64,000 bases of DNA, taken from an uncultured Christensenellaceae bacterium. GTDB lineage: Bacteria; Bacillota; Clostridia; Christensenellales; Borkfalkiaceae. A program made the position numbers and the translations under genes. The notes beneath the pieces were generated by a model, which had not been told where the DNA came from, searched no databases, and saw nothing but the letters and a program-made list of their open reading frames with translations. The stretch covers positions 189,479 to 253,478 of the forward strand of contig CAJUSA010000001.1 in NCBI GenBank assembly GCA_910589015.1, read 5' to 3'. Positions 7,840-16,120 of the stretch are shown piece by piece. How positions within the stretch are numbered: the first letter of the stretch is position 1; each line of letters begins with the position of its first letter.

Positions 7840-10095
7840 ATGACCATCGACAAAAACGGAAACGTTTGCGAAAACGAATACGACGCGGGCGGAGAACCGC
7901 TTGCGGCGGCGCTCTTTACCACGGGCAACGGCTACATGGGTGTGCGCGGCAGTTTTGAGGAATTCGGCTCGCTGCGCGTGCAAGGCGCGTTCGTGCGCGG
8001 ATTTATCGACGAAATTTACGAAATCTGTGAACCCTTTGCCGGCAACGAGTACATGAAAAAATACTATCTCGACGAAGAAAAACTCAAATCGTTCGAGAAA
8101 CAGGAAAGTTGCGTGAACATGCACGATTTTCTTTTCGTGCGCGTGCAGATCGGCGGCGAGACCTTTTACCCGTGGGAAGGAAAACTGCTCTCTTACGAGC
8201 GGTATCTCGATCCCGCGCGCGCCGTGCTCGTGCGCCGCGTGCTTTGGCAGGACGGCGCGGGCAGAAAGACGGAACTTCTGTTCGAGCGGTTCGCCTCGTT
8301 CGCGTGCCGCCACCTCTATTGCCAGAGAGTGACGGTGACGCCCGTCAACCACGCCGAAAGCGTGCGCATTCTCTCGGGCGTGGACGCGTTGCGCAAAACG
8401 GGCGGGCAGGTGATCACCGCCGTCGATTTTACGAAGATCGACGGCGATACCCTCGAACATGCCTACCATGCCGTCAATAAATATAACTTTGCGGCGCAAT
8501 ACCGCATCAAACACGTTTTCCCCAAAGGGCGGCTTACTCCGTTTGAAGAAAACGGCGTGACGGGGATCGCGTGCGCGTGCGAAGGGGCGCAGCGTTACGT
8601 TCTCGAAAAGTTTACCTATCTTGTCACCTCGCGCGATACTTCCGATCCGCTCGGGCAATTTCTCGCGCAAACCGAGGGCGCGCGCAGTGGTTCGTACGAG
8701 CGGGAATTTGCCGCGCATGCGGCGGAATATGCGCGTTATTTCGAGCCGATGGACGTCAAGATCGAGGGCGATCGCGAGGCGGACGCCTATCTGCGGTTTG
8801 CAAGCTATCACACGGCGATTTCGGCGTGCCGCGAGGACGGCGTGCACGGCGTTGCCGCAAAGGGGCTTACGGGCGAGCGGTATAACCAGTTCGTCTGGTG
8901 GGATTGCGAGATTCACCAGCTTCCGTTTTTTCTGGCGACCGCGCCCGAAACCGCGAAAAAGCTGCTCGAATACCGTTACAACCTGCTCGAAGCCTCGCGT
9001 CAAAACGCGAAGAAAGAGGGCTTTCGCGGCGCGAAATACGCCTTCTGTTCCTCGGTTGCGGGCGACGAACGCGTATGGCAGTACGCCCGTCACCCCTTCA
9101 TGCAGGTGCATATCAATTCGGATATCCCCTTCGGGATCCTGCATTATTACGACTGGACGGGCGATCAGGCGTTTATGCGCGCCTGCGGGATCGAAATCAT
9201 CGAAGAATGTTTGCGGTTCTGGTGCGACAGGGTGAAAAAAACGCGCCGCGGCTACGAGATCTTGCAGGTCACGGGCACCGACGAGCATCACCCTTACGTC
9301 GATAACGACGCCTATACGAATTACTGCGTACAGTATATTTTCCGCCGCTATCTTGCGCTGATTGACGTGTTCGGCGCATCGCTTGCGCCCGAAGAGCGCG
9401 CGCTTTTCGAAGAGATCGCGCAAAAGCTCTATCTGCCTGCCGAAAAGAACGGACTGATTCCGCAGTTCGACGGTTATTTTTCGCTGTCGCGTTCGCTCGA
9501 AGAGTCGGGCGGCAGTTCGCTCAAACAGTTCCAGATGAAAAAGAACGGGCTTTACCACAAAAGCCAGATCATCAAACAGCCCGACGTCGCGCTCTTGTAT
9601 ACGCTTGCCGACGTGGGGCTCGAAAAAGAGCATTATGCGCAGAACTGGGACTATTACGAGCATATGTGCGAAACGAGCAGTTCGCTCACCTTCCCCGTGC
9701 ATGCGATCGCCTCGGCAGATAACGGCAGGGCGTATTCCTTCTACACCTATTTCATGCAGGCGTTGAAAATCGACGTCGACGATCTGCACGGCGTGGGCTG
9801 GCAGGGCGTGCACAGCGGTTGCCTTGCGGGCGGATATTTAAGCATTCTGCGCGGCGTGTTCGGCGTGCGCGCCGACGAACGGGGGCTGCATATCGCCCCG
9901 AACGCCATGCCGCTGTGGAAGAGCGTGCGCATGCAGCTTGTATACCGCGGGCGGAAAATCGGATTATATACCAAAGGCGGCACGCTTTGCGTAACGCTTT
10001 TGAGCGGCGAGCCGTGCAGGATCACGGTCGATTGTGAAAGGGTTTTGCTCGAAAATGAAATCGTCGTACAAACGAAAGGAGGCACCCATGTTTAA
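7840..10095 (+). CDS. GH65 family glycoside phosphorylase
   Basis: 751 aa, the usual length for GH65. These enzymes cleave alpha-glucosides (maltose, trehalose, kojibiose, nigerose and others) with inorganic phosphate, releasing beta-glucose 1-phosphate in the cytoplasm. The family order is visible: N-terminal beta-sandwich opening with NEYDAGGEPLAAALFTTGNG, an (alpha/alpha)6 barrel with the acid-catalyst block TGTDEHHPYVDNDAYTN (proposed general acid Glu482), the phosphate-site KQPDVALL and the C-terminal HSGCLAGGYLSILRG block. The usual PDE(Y/F) before the acid is TDEHH here, so the exact substrate cannot be named. The downstream beta-phosphoglucomutase fits the product. RBS GAGGAAAG; its 3' end overlaps the next gene by 8 nt. 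Confidence 0.88.
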   Translation: MTIDKNGNVCENEYDAGGEPLAAALFTTGNGYMGVRGSFEEFGSLRVQGAFVRGFIDEIYEICEPFAGNEYMKKYYLDEEKLKSFEKQESCVNMHDFLFVRVQIGGETFYPWEGKLLSYERYLDPARAVLVRRVLWQDGAGRKTELLFERFASFACRHLYCQRVTVTPVNHAESVRILSGVDALRKTGGQVITAVDFTKIDGDTLEHAYHAVNKYNFAAQYRIKHVFPKGRLTPFEENGVTGIACACEGAQRYVLEKFTYLVTSRDTSDPLGQFLAQTEGARSGSYEREFAAHAAEYARYFEPMDVKIEGDREADAYLRFASYHTAISACREDGVHGVAAKGLTGERYNQFVWWDCEIHQLPFFLATAPETAKKLLEYRYNLLEASRQNAKKEGFRGAKYAFCSSVAGDERVWQYARHPFMQVHINSDIPFGILHYYDWTGDQAFMRACGIEIIEECLRFWCDRVKKTRRGYEILQVTGTDEHHPYVDNDAYTNYCVQYIFRRYLALIDVFGASLAPEERALFEEIAQKLYLPAEKNGLIPQFDGYFSLSRSLEESGGSSLKQFQMKKNGLYHKSQIIKQPDVALLYTLADVGLEKEHYAQNWDYYEHMCETSSSLTFPVHAIASADNGRAYSFYTYFMQALKIDVDDLHGVGWQGVHSGCLAGGYLSILRGVFGVRADERGLHIAPNAMPLWKSVRMQLVYRGRKIGLYTKGGTLCVTLLSGEPCRITVDCERVLLENEIVVQTKGGTHV

Positions 10096-11374
10096 GAAAA
10101 GACTGTTTGCGGGATTTGCCTGCGCCGCGGCGGCGCTCGTCGCGCTGGCGGGTTGCGGCGGAAACAAGTCACCGGAGGATACCATGACCGAAAATCTCAT
10201 CAAAAATTTCTGGCAGAGCGACACCATGTACGATGAAACGGTGATCCTCGTCGCGCCCATGGACGAGGCGGGCAACATCACCGCTCTGCCGCAGGGCAGG
10301 CTGCTCTTCGCCGCCGACGAGATCGTGAGCGTAAAGCAGTATTTTCACGCCGACCATGCGGGGGAAAAGAGTTTTACGGAAGGCGCCGACTATACCTATG
10401 CGGACGGCGTGATCACCGCTGTGGGCACGATTGAAGAGGATCTCGACGGAAAGAAAACTTCGGTTGCGACGACCATGCCTTATATCACCGAGCGGCAGTA
10501 TCTGGGCAAGGATCTTTTTCCCGGTTGCGCCACGACGGCGACGGGCATTCCCTCTTCCGACGGCGCGTGGGAAATTCCCTATACCGAAGGGTATCAAATC
10601 GTGCAGTTACAGCTTTCCGTGACCTATAAACACAGCGGCGCGTGGCAGAACAACACGCCCGTCTATCAGGGCGAAAGTCTGCCGCATGCGCTTGCGAAGT
10701 TACAGAAGAAACAGGATACCGAGATTCTGATTTTCGGCGACAGTATTTCCACGGGCTCGAATTCGAGCAGCGTGCTCAAAATTCACCCCAACCTTCCCGC
10801 GTGGTACGACCTCATGAAAACGGGGCTGGAAAAGGCGTACGGCGCCAAGGTTCATCTCACGAATAAGTCGATGGGCGGCTGGACGACCCGCGAAGCGGTA
10901 AGCGAGAACCCCAACAGCGGTTGGGTGGGCGGTCAGCTTGTGTCGCAGGTCGGTCTGCCCGCGCTCTTCAAGGGGGAACTGAGCGCTTATTCGCCCGATC
11001 TTGCTATCATCGGGTTCGGCATGAACGACGCCACGCTCGACGTGGGGCTGAATAATTATGCTGCGAATATCCGCAAACTCATCGATGCGATCCGCGCGCG
11101 CAACGCCGGTTGCGACATTATTCTGCTCGGCACCATGCTTGCCAATTCGCAAGCGAAAAATCAATACAAAAATCAAACCGAATATTCCGCGCTCAATCTC
11201 AAAATTGCGGCGCTCTACGAAAACGTTGTCTGCGTCGACGTGGGCGCAATGCACCAGAATCTTCTCGACAACGGCAAAAAATATATGGACATGACGGGCA
11301 ATAACGTCAATCACCCCAATGATTTTATGGCGCGTATTTATTGCATGAATCTGCTTGCGACGATGGTGAAATAA
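10088..11374 (+). CDS. SGNH/GDSL hydrolase lipoprotein
   Basis: 428 aa. The start at 10088 follows AAAGGAGG and opens MFKKRLFAGF; an upstream in-frame ATG at 10034 would add 18 residues inside the GH65 gene and is rejected. Lipobox ALAGC places the modified Cys at 23. Residues of about 30-200 are a beta-rich accessory domain. The catalytic domain has block I FGDSISTGSN (Ser219), block III GFGMND (Asn313) and a late NHPND with His409 as the likely catalytic base. It is probably an extracellular esterase that deacetylates a glycan before uptake. It overlaps the GH65 stop by 8 nt, and the next gene starts 1 nt after its stop, so the three are one operon. Confidence 0.85.
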   Translation: MFKKRLFAGFACAAAALVALAGCGGNKSPEDTMTENLIKNFWQSDTMYDETVILVAPMDEAGNITALPQGRLLFAADEIVSVKQYFHADHAGEKSFTEGADYTYADGVITAVGTIEEDLDGKKTSVATTMPYITERQYLGKDLFPGCATTATGIPSSDGAWEIPYTEGYQIVQLQLSVTYKHSGAWQNNTPVYQGESLPHALAKLQKKQDTEILIFGDSISTGSNSSSVLKIHPNLPAWYDLMKTGLEKAYGAKVHLTNKSMGGWTTREAVSENPNSGWVGGQLVSQVGLPALFKGELSAYSPDLAIIGFGMNDATLDVGLNNYAANIRKLIDAIRARNAGCDIILLGTMLANSQAKNQYKNQTEYSALNLKIAALYENVVCVDVGAMHQNLLDNGKKYMDMTGNNVNHPNDFMARIYCMNLLATMVK

Positions 11375-11375
11375 C

Positions 11376-12473
11376 ATGAAAAAATTATTATCGCTCTTTT
11401 GCTGTGTTCCGTTTTTGCTGTCGCTGACGGCATGCGCGCTTCTTCCGCCCGCGGTCGACGGCGGCGACGGGGACGAACCTTCTACGCCCGTCGCGCCCGA
11501 ACAGCCTGAAAATCCCGAAAAACCCGAACCGCCCGAGCCCCCCGTCGTCAAAGAAAACAACTATCTGCGCGACGTGCTCTTCGAAAACGGTTTCCGGTTG
11601 AGCAAGCTCGACGAAGGGGCGGCGGAATATCACGATACGGCGCTTGCAACGCTCAATAAGGGCGCAACGCCCGTTTGGTCGGCGGCGCAGTGGTCGAGTA
11701 AGTACGATCTGCTCGGCGGAACGCATTCGGGCGGATTCGGGGAATACACCTTCGAATACGACGACACCAATCCTTCGGCAAAGGCGCTTTCCGTCAACGT
11801 GAAAACGGGCGATATTTCGCTCACGCTCAACGCCGAAGCGGAATACGAAACCGACCGCAAAGAGGGCGAGCCGTGGCCTTGCATTCTCATCGAACAGAGC
11901 TGGTTCGGCGGCGATCTCATCCGCGTTGCCGATTTAAGCGAGCTGACCATGCGCATGGATTACACCGTGACAAAACTCGAAGATAAAATGCACGGCGCGC
12001 CGCACGCGGGCTTGCACTGCGCGCAGTTTGTGTGGTACGTTACGTTGCAAAACCGCAATCTCGACAGCCCCGATTACGGCAAATATATCTGGTTCGGTCT
12101 GTGCTTATACGACAACCGTCTTGCGGGCACGGTGAGCGCGGTCTACGCCGCCGAAGACGGGGGCAAGGAAGAGAACACGGGCGCTTTTATCTATCAGCCT
12201 TCTTCTTCGGACTGGTCGCCGACGGGGCGCGTCGCGAACGTTAAAGAAAAAATGCAGATCCGTTTCGATTTGCGCAAAGCGGCGAAAGAGGCTTACGATC
12301 TGGCGATCGCACGCAACTATCTGGGCGGAACGAAGTTCGAAGATCTGTATATCGGTTCGACGAATTTCGGTTTCGAAGTGACGGGAACGTATAACGTGTC
12401 TGCCGATATCTCGAATTTGGGAATCATCTGGCAACAAAACAAAACGTTGCTGCTCGAGCAGAACGCGGGGTAA
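11376..12473 (+). CDS. Lipoprotein of the four-member family (copy 4)
   Basis: 365 aa. Lipobox SLTAC with Cys at about residue 22, followed by a Pro/Glu spacer (PEQPENPEKPEPPEPP) that lifts the domain off the membrane. The family core follows: YLRDVLFENGFRLSKL, WSAAQW, EPWPCILIEQ, CAQFVWYV, IWFGLCLYDNR, GGKEENTGAFIY and TNFGFEVTGTYNV. It starts one nucleotide after the SGNH stop with no strong ribosome site, implying translational coupling, and pgmB follows 4 nt after. This copy ties the unknown family directly to the GH65/pgmB pathway. Confidence 0.8.
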   Translation: MKKLLSLFCCVPFLLSLTACALLPPAVDGGDGDEPSTPVAPEQPENPEKPEPPEPPVVKENNYLRDVLFENGFRLSKLDEGAAEYHDTALATLNKGATPVWSAAQWSSKYDLLGGTHSGGFGEYTFEYDDTNPSAKALSVNVKTGDISLTLNAEAEYETDRKEGEPWPCILIEQSWFGGDLIRVADLSELTMRMDYTVTKLEDKMHGAPHAGLHCAQFVWYVTLQNRNLDSPDYGKYIWFGLCLYDNRLAGTVSAVYAAEDGGKEENTGAFIYQPSSSDWSPTGRVANVKEKMQIRFDLRKAAKEAYDLAIARNYLGGTKFEDLYIGSTNFGFEVTGTYNVSADISNLGIIWQQNKTLLLEQNAG

Positions 12474-12477
12474 TATC

Positions 12478-13107
12478 ATGAAAAAAGCGTTTATATTCGA
12501 TCTCGACGGCGTGCTTGTTTCGACCGACCGTTACCATTATGCGGCGTGGAAGAGCATTGCCGACGAAGAGGGGATCTATTTCGATGAAACCATCAACAAC
12601 CGTTTGCGCGGCGTGGGCAGAAGAGAGAGTCTGAAAATCATTCTCGAACGCGCCCCGCGCACTTACGGCGAGGAAGAAGAGCGCGCGCTTGCCGAAAAGA
12701 AGAACGAGCGTTACCGTGCCTCGCTTGAAAATCTGACGCCCGCCGACCGTCTGGCAGGCGTGAGTGAAACGCTCGAAGCGCTGCGCCGTACGGGCGCGTT
12801 GCTCGCGGTGGGCAGTTCGAGCAAAAACGCGCGCTATATTCTCGGGAAAATCGGCTACGGCGATTATTTCGACGCTGTGGCCGACGGAAACGACATCGTA
12901 AACGGAAAGCCCGATCCCGAGGTGTTTTTGAAGGCGGCGGCGCTCTTGCATCTCTCGCCTTGCGATTGCTATGTGGTCGAGGATGCGAAAACGGGCATCG
13001 ACGCCGCCGTACGCGGCGGATTCTGCGCCGTCGGCATTCACGACGCCGCAGGTTACGACCGCGCCGATCATGCTATCAAAGCCTTTTCCGATTTACTCGG
13101 ATTATAA
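12478..13107 (+). CDS. pgmB: beta-phosphoglucomutase (HAD superfamily)
   Basis: 209 aa. It converts beta-glucose 1-phosphate, the product of GH65 phosphorolysis, to glucose 6-phosphate for glycolysis. The HAD motif FDLDGVL gives nucleophile Asp8 and acid/base Asp10. The cap carries YHYAAWKSIADEEGI and LRGVGRRESL, both close to known beta-PGM sequence. Motif II is in VGSSSKNARY, motif III Lys in NGKPDPEVF and motif IV acidic pair in VVEDAKTGIDAA. It is the last gene of the locus, starting 4 nt after copy 4 and followed by a strong terminator. Confidence 0.92.
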   Translation: MKKAFIFDLDGVLVSTDRYHYAAWKSIADEEGIYFDETINNRLRGVGRRESLKIILERAPRTYGEEEERALAEKKNERYRASLENLTPADRLAGVSETLEALRRTGALLAVGSSSKNARYILGKIGYGDYFDAVADGNDIVNGKPDPEVFLKAAALLHLSPCDCYVVEDAKTGIDAAVRGGFCAVGIHDAAGYDRADHAIKAFSDLLGL

Positions 13108-13120
13108 CCCGTAAAGAAAG

Positions 13121-13147
13121 AAATCCCCCGCTTCGGCGGGGGTTTTA
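13121..13147 (+). terminator. Rho-independent terminator after pgmB
   Basis: Seven-bp perfect stem CCCCCGC/GCGGGGG with a TTCG tetraloop, preceded by AAA and followed by TTTTATTT. It closes the sugar operon. Confidence 0.93.
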
Positions 13148-13160
13148 TTTGTCAAAAACA

Positions 13161-13189
13161 TTGTGCAATCGCAAATTTTCGTGTATAAT
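13161..13189 (+). promoter_or_regulatory. Promoter of the CDF gene, -10 box 6 nt from the ATG
   Basis: TTGTGC, 17-bp spacer, TATAAT. The -10 ends at 13189 and the ATG is at 13196, so transcription should start at or next to the A of the ATG, predicting a leaderless mRNA. Confidence 0.8.
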
Positions 13190-13195
13190 GATAGT

Positions 13196-14293
13196 ATGGA
13201 ACAAAGCAAAAAGGGGATCGCCGTCAGTCTTGTCGGGATCCTTCTCAATTTATTGTTGGCGGGCGGGAAGATCGCGGTCGGGATCGTGTTTTCGCTGGTT
13301 TCGGTCGTGGCGGACGGCGTAAACAATCTGAGCGACTGCGGCAGCGGGATCGTCCTTCTCGTATCCATGCGTATTTCGCAAAAGCCTGCCGATCGGGAAC
13401 ACCCCTACGGGCACCAGCGCGCGGAATACGTTGCGTCCATGCTCATCGGGTGTCTGATTTTAGTGTTCGCCGTCGAGCTGGCGCGCGAATCGATCGAAAA
13501 ATGCGTGGCGGGTACGCTCTCGCAGGGCGGGCTGTGGCTCTATGCCGTGCTCGGCGTTTCCATTGCGGTGAAGGCGGGCATGGCGCTCATGTACGGCATG
13601 CAGGCGCGGGCGCAGCGTTCGCAATCGCTGAAAGCGGCGGCTGCCGACAGTTTATGCGACTGCATCGCGACGTTCGCCGTCATTCTCGGCGTCGTTATTT
13701 CGCAGTTTGCCGCACTTCCCGCCGACGGCTATGCGGGGTTGCTCGTCGCGGTGTTTATCGGGTGGGAAAGCATTTCGGTGTTGCGCGACGCGGGCTCGTC
13801 GCTGCTCGGCAAGGCGCCCGACGCGGCATTGAGCGACCGCGTGCGCGAAGTCATCTTATCGGGCGAGGGCGTGCTCGGGGTGCACGATCTGCGCATTTAC
13901 CGTTACGGGCCCGAAAAATTCTTTGCGACCGCGCATATCGAAACCGACGCGTCGCTGCCCGCCGTGCTCACGCACGGGCATATCGACGACGTGGAACGCG
14001 CCGTCGAGCGGGAAACGGGCGTAATTTTAACGGGGCATTGCGATCCCGTAACCTACGGCGACGAGGAATCGCTTGAACTCGAATCGCGTATTCGCGCCGC
14101 CGTGACGGGAATGTACGACAATATGGATCTGCACGATTTCCGTCTGGTGCGCGGCGCGCGCCTCAAAGCGGTGTTCGAGGTGGGCGTTCCTTACGACTGT
14201 AAGGAAAAAGACGAAAAAATCCGCGCCGACGTGCTCGCCGCGGTAAAAATCATCACCGATATCGAAACGGTTGTTACGGTGGAACGGGAATAA
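13196..14293 (+). CDS. Cation diffusion facilitator family metal efflux protein
   Basis: 365 aa. Membrane antiporter that exports divalent metal ions, typically Mn, Fe or Zn. About six hydrophobic helices occupy the first 200 residues. The metal site in TM2 is ADGVNNLSD and in TM5 AADSLCD, the Asp-x-x-x-Asp pattern seen in Mn/Fe-type members rather than the His-x-x-x-Asp of Zn exporters; specificity is inference. A cytosolic ferredoxin-like domain (VHDLRIYRYG, HIETDASLP) follows, plus an extra C-terminal segment. The start MEQSKKGI is chosen because the -10 box lies 6 nt before it; an upstream ATG at 13163 would fall inside the promoter. Confidence 0.87.
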   Translation: MEQSKKGIAVSLVGILLNLLLAGGKIAVGIVFSLVSVVADGVNNLSDCGSGIVLLVSMRISQKPADREHPYGHQRAEYVASMLIGCLILVFAVELARESIEKCVAGTLSQGGLWLYAVLGVSIAVKAGMALMYGMQARAQRSQSLKAAAADSLCDCIATFAVILGVVISQFAALPADGYAGLLVAVFIGWESISVLRDAGSSLLGKAPDAALSDRVREVILSGEGVLGVHDLRIYRYGPEKFFATAHIETDASLPAVLTHGHIDDVERAVERETGVILTGHCDPVTYGDEESLELESRIRAAVTGMYDNMDLHDFRLVRGARLKAVFEVGVPYDCKEKDEKIRADVLAAVKIITDIETVVTVERE

Positions 14294-14317
14294 GTAAAAT
14301 TATTCCCGTATTTTTTT
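14284..14317 (+). terminator. Terminator overlapping the CDF stop codon
   Basis: Perfect 10-bp stem ACGGGAATAA/TTATTCCCGT with loop GTAAAA, followed by seven T residues. The CDF stop TAA is part of the left arm. Confidence 0.88.
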
Positions 14318-14338
14318 GCTTAATCTGCGCTGAAAATA

Positions 14339-14367
14339 TTGTGTTTTTGCAAAAAAAATGGTACAAT
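14339..14367 (+). promoter_or_regulatory. Promoter of the plsX-rnc-smc-ftsY operon
   Basis: TTGTGT, 17-bp spacer, TACAAT. No FapR-like operator was recognised around it. Confidence 0.72.
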
Positions 14368-14375
14368 AAAAAACA

Positions 14376-14447
14376 ATGGAAAATTATAAGCTGTCCGTCC
14401 CCGCTTGCAAGGGGGCGAACGGTTTGCGGGGAGAACATAAAAAATGA
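14376..14447 (+). CDS. Candidate 23-codon leader peptide coupled to plsX
   Basis: A short ORF opens MENYKLSVPACKG 8 nt after the -10 box and ends in a TGA that overlaps the plsX ATG (ATGA). The geometry suits a leaderless upstream peptide that would deliver ribosomes to plsX, but there is no homology evidence and the plsX start also has its own GGGGAG site. It may be chance. Confidence 0.3.
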   Translation: MENYKLSVPACKGANGLRGEHKK

Positions 14448-15472
14448 TCAAAATTATCGTAGACGCAATGGGCGGCGACAACGCGCCCGCCGAAATCGTC
14501 AAAGGCGCGATCGACGCGCTGCCCCTTCGGGAAAACTTCATGGTCGTCTTAACGGGCGACGAGAGTCTTATCGGGCGCGAACTTGCCAAATATAAATACG
14601 ACGCTTCGCGCGTGGAAATCGTGCATACGAGCGAGGTCATCACGAACGACGACGTGCCCACGCTCGCCGTGCGCCGCAAACGCGACAGTTCGCTCGTCGT
14701 GGGGCTGAAAATGCTCAAAGAGCGCGAGGACGTGGGCGGATTCGTTTCGGCGGGTTCGACGGGCGCGGTGCTCACGGGCGGCATCATGTTCGTGGGCAGG
14801 ATCAAGGGCGTTATGCGCCCCGCGCTCTGCCCCGGTATTCCCAACGTGCGCGGCACGCAGACGCTTTTGTGCGACTGCGGCGCGAACGCCGAATGCAAAC
14901 CGCAGTATCTCGTACAGTTCGGCATCATGGCGTCGGCGTACGCCAAAGCCGCTTACGGGGTGGAAAATCCCCGCGTCGGGCTGGTGACGAACGGCGCGGA
15001 AGAGCATAAGGGCGATCCGCTGCATCAGGAAGCGCACCAACTCATGAAGGTATGCCCCGCCATCAATTTCGCGGGCAATATCGAAGGGCGCGAAATTATG
15101 TACGGCGACGTCGACGTTGCGGTGACCGACGGCTTTTCGGGCAACATCGCGCTCAAAGCCATCGAAGGGTGCGGCAAGACGGTCGCCTCGGTGCTGAGCA
15201 CCGAATTCCGCCGTTCCGCGGGCAGTAAGCTCAGTTATCTGTTTGCGAAGAAACCCATCAATAAACTTAAAAACATGCTCGACTATTCCAAAATGGGCGG
15301 TTCGGTGTTCTTGGGACTCAAAAAAGTCGTGGTCAAGTCGCACGGGTCTTCCAAGGCGAAGTCGATCACCCCGTCGGTGTTGCAGGCGCTCGACGCCTGC
15401 CGCGGCAATCTCATCCGCGATATCGAACAGCGGCTCGAAAGCATGCCCGTTTCGGAGAACGAGGGTGAATAA
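14444..15472 (+). CDS. plsX: Phosphate acyltransferase PlsX
   Basis: 342 aa. It makes acyl-phosphate from acyl-ACP for PlsY in phosphatidic acid synthesis, as a peripheral membrane enzyme. The N-terminus IIVDAMGGDNAP is the family signature, with GSTGAVLTGG, GANAECKP and TDGFSGNIALK further on. It starts the plsX-rnc-smc-ftsY operon. acpP, normally between plsX and rnc in Bacillota, is absent here, and rpmF, often just before plsX, is instead at 56987. Confidence 0.96.
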   Translation: MIKIIVDAMGGDNAPAEIVKGAIDALPLRENFMVVLTGDESLIGRELAKYKYDASRVEIVHTSEVITNDDVPTLAVRRKRDSSLVVGLKMLKEREDVGGFVSAGSTGAVLTGGIMFVGRIKGVMRPALCPGIPNVRGTQTLLCDCGANAECKPQYLVQFGIMASAYAKAAYGVENPRVGLVTNGAEEHKGDPLHQEAHQLMKVCPAINFAGNIEGREIMYGDVDVAVTDGFSGNIALKAIEGCGKTVASVLSTEFRRSAGSKLSYLFAKKPINKLKNMLDYSKMGGSVFLGLKKVVVKSHGSSKAKSITPSVLQALDACRGNLIRDIEQRLESMPVSENEGE

Positions 15473-16118
15473 CGGGCAGGACTGGACGGACGAAACGCTT
15501 CGCGCGGCGGAAGAGGCGATCGGTTACGTTTTTGCGGATAAAGCGCTGTTGCGTACGGCGTTCACGCATCCGTCTTATAAAAATATCCGCGCCTGCGAGG
15601 ATAACGACAAGCTCGAATTTTTAGGCGACGCGGTGTTGCAGATCTGCGTGAGCGAGAAAATATTCGGAACCGACGCCGACGCAGGGGGTATGACCGAGCT
15701 CAGGCAGCAATACGTTTCGGAAGAGGCGTTGACGGCGGCGGAACGCCGCGCCGGTCTCATGCGGTTTTTGCGCTATTCGGGCGGGAAGGAAAATCTGGCG
15801 GGCAAGACCAATTCCAACCTGTTCGAGGCGGTCACGGCTGCCGTGTATCTCGACGGCGGCAGGGCGGCGGCGGAAGCCTTTCTCTTTTCCTTTCTGCAAC
15901 CCGTCGAGAACCGGAACTACCGCGCGCAGTTGCAGGAATATGTGCAGGCGGTGTGCAAGAAAACGCCCGAGTATCGTGAAGAGAAGCAAGAGAACGGAAA
16001 ATTTTATTACCGCGTCGAGGCGCTCGGCAAGAGCGCATGCGGTTGCGGCGAGAGCAAACAAATTGCCAAAACGCGCGCGGCGGAATCGCTGTTGCGCGCG
16101 TTGAAAAATGAGGGATAA
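15465..16118 (+). CDS. rnc: Ribonuclease III
   Basis: 217 aa. Cleaves double-stranded RNA in rRNA and mRNA processing. The GTG at 15465 overlaps the plsX end by 8 nt and is preceded by GGAGAACGA; the frame continues open upstream inside plsX, but length comparison supports this GTG. The catalytic signature is NDKLEFLGDAVLQ, with the second acidic cluster NLFEAVTAAVYLDGG. The double-stranded RNA-binding domain covers about residues 150-216 (AQLQEYVQAV … QIAKTRAAESLLRAL). MTELRQQYVSEEAL replaces the commoner LTKLRAxLV segment. Confidence 0.95.
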   Translation: MNNGQDWTDETLRAAEEAIGYVFADKALLRTAFTHPSYKNIRACEDNDKLEFLGDAVLQICVSEKIFGTDADAGGMTELRQQYVSEEALTAAERRAGLMRFLRYSGGKENLAGKTNSNLFEAVTAAVYLDGGRAAAEAFLFSFLQPVENRNYRAQLQEYVQAVCKKTPEYREEKQENGKFYYRVEALGKSACGCGESKQIAKTRAAESLLRALKNEG

Positions 16119-16120
16119 AG

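Noticed and set aside
7804..9813. 669-aa minus-strand frame
   Set aside because: Mirror of the GH65 gene, no recognisable domain.
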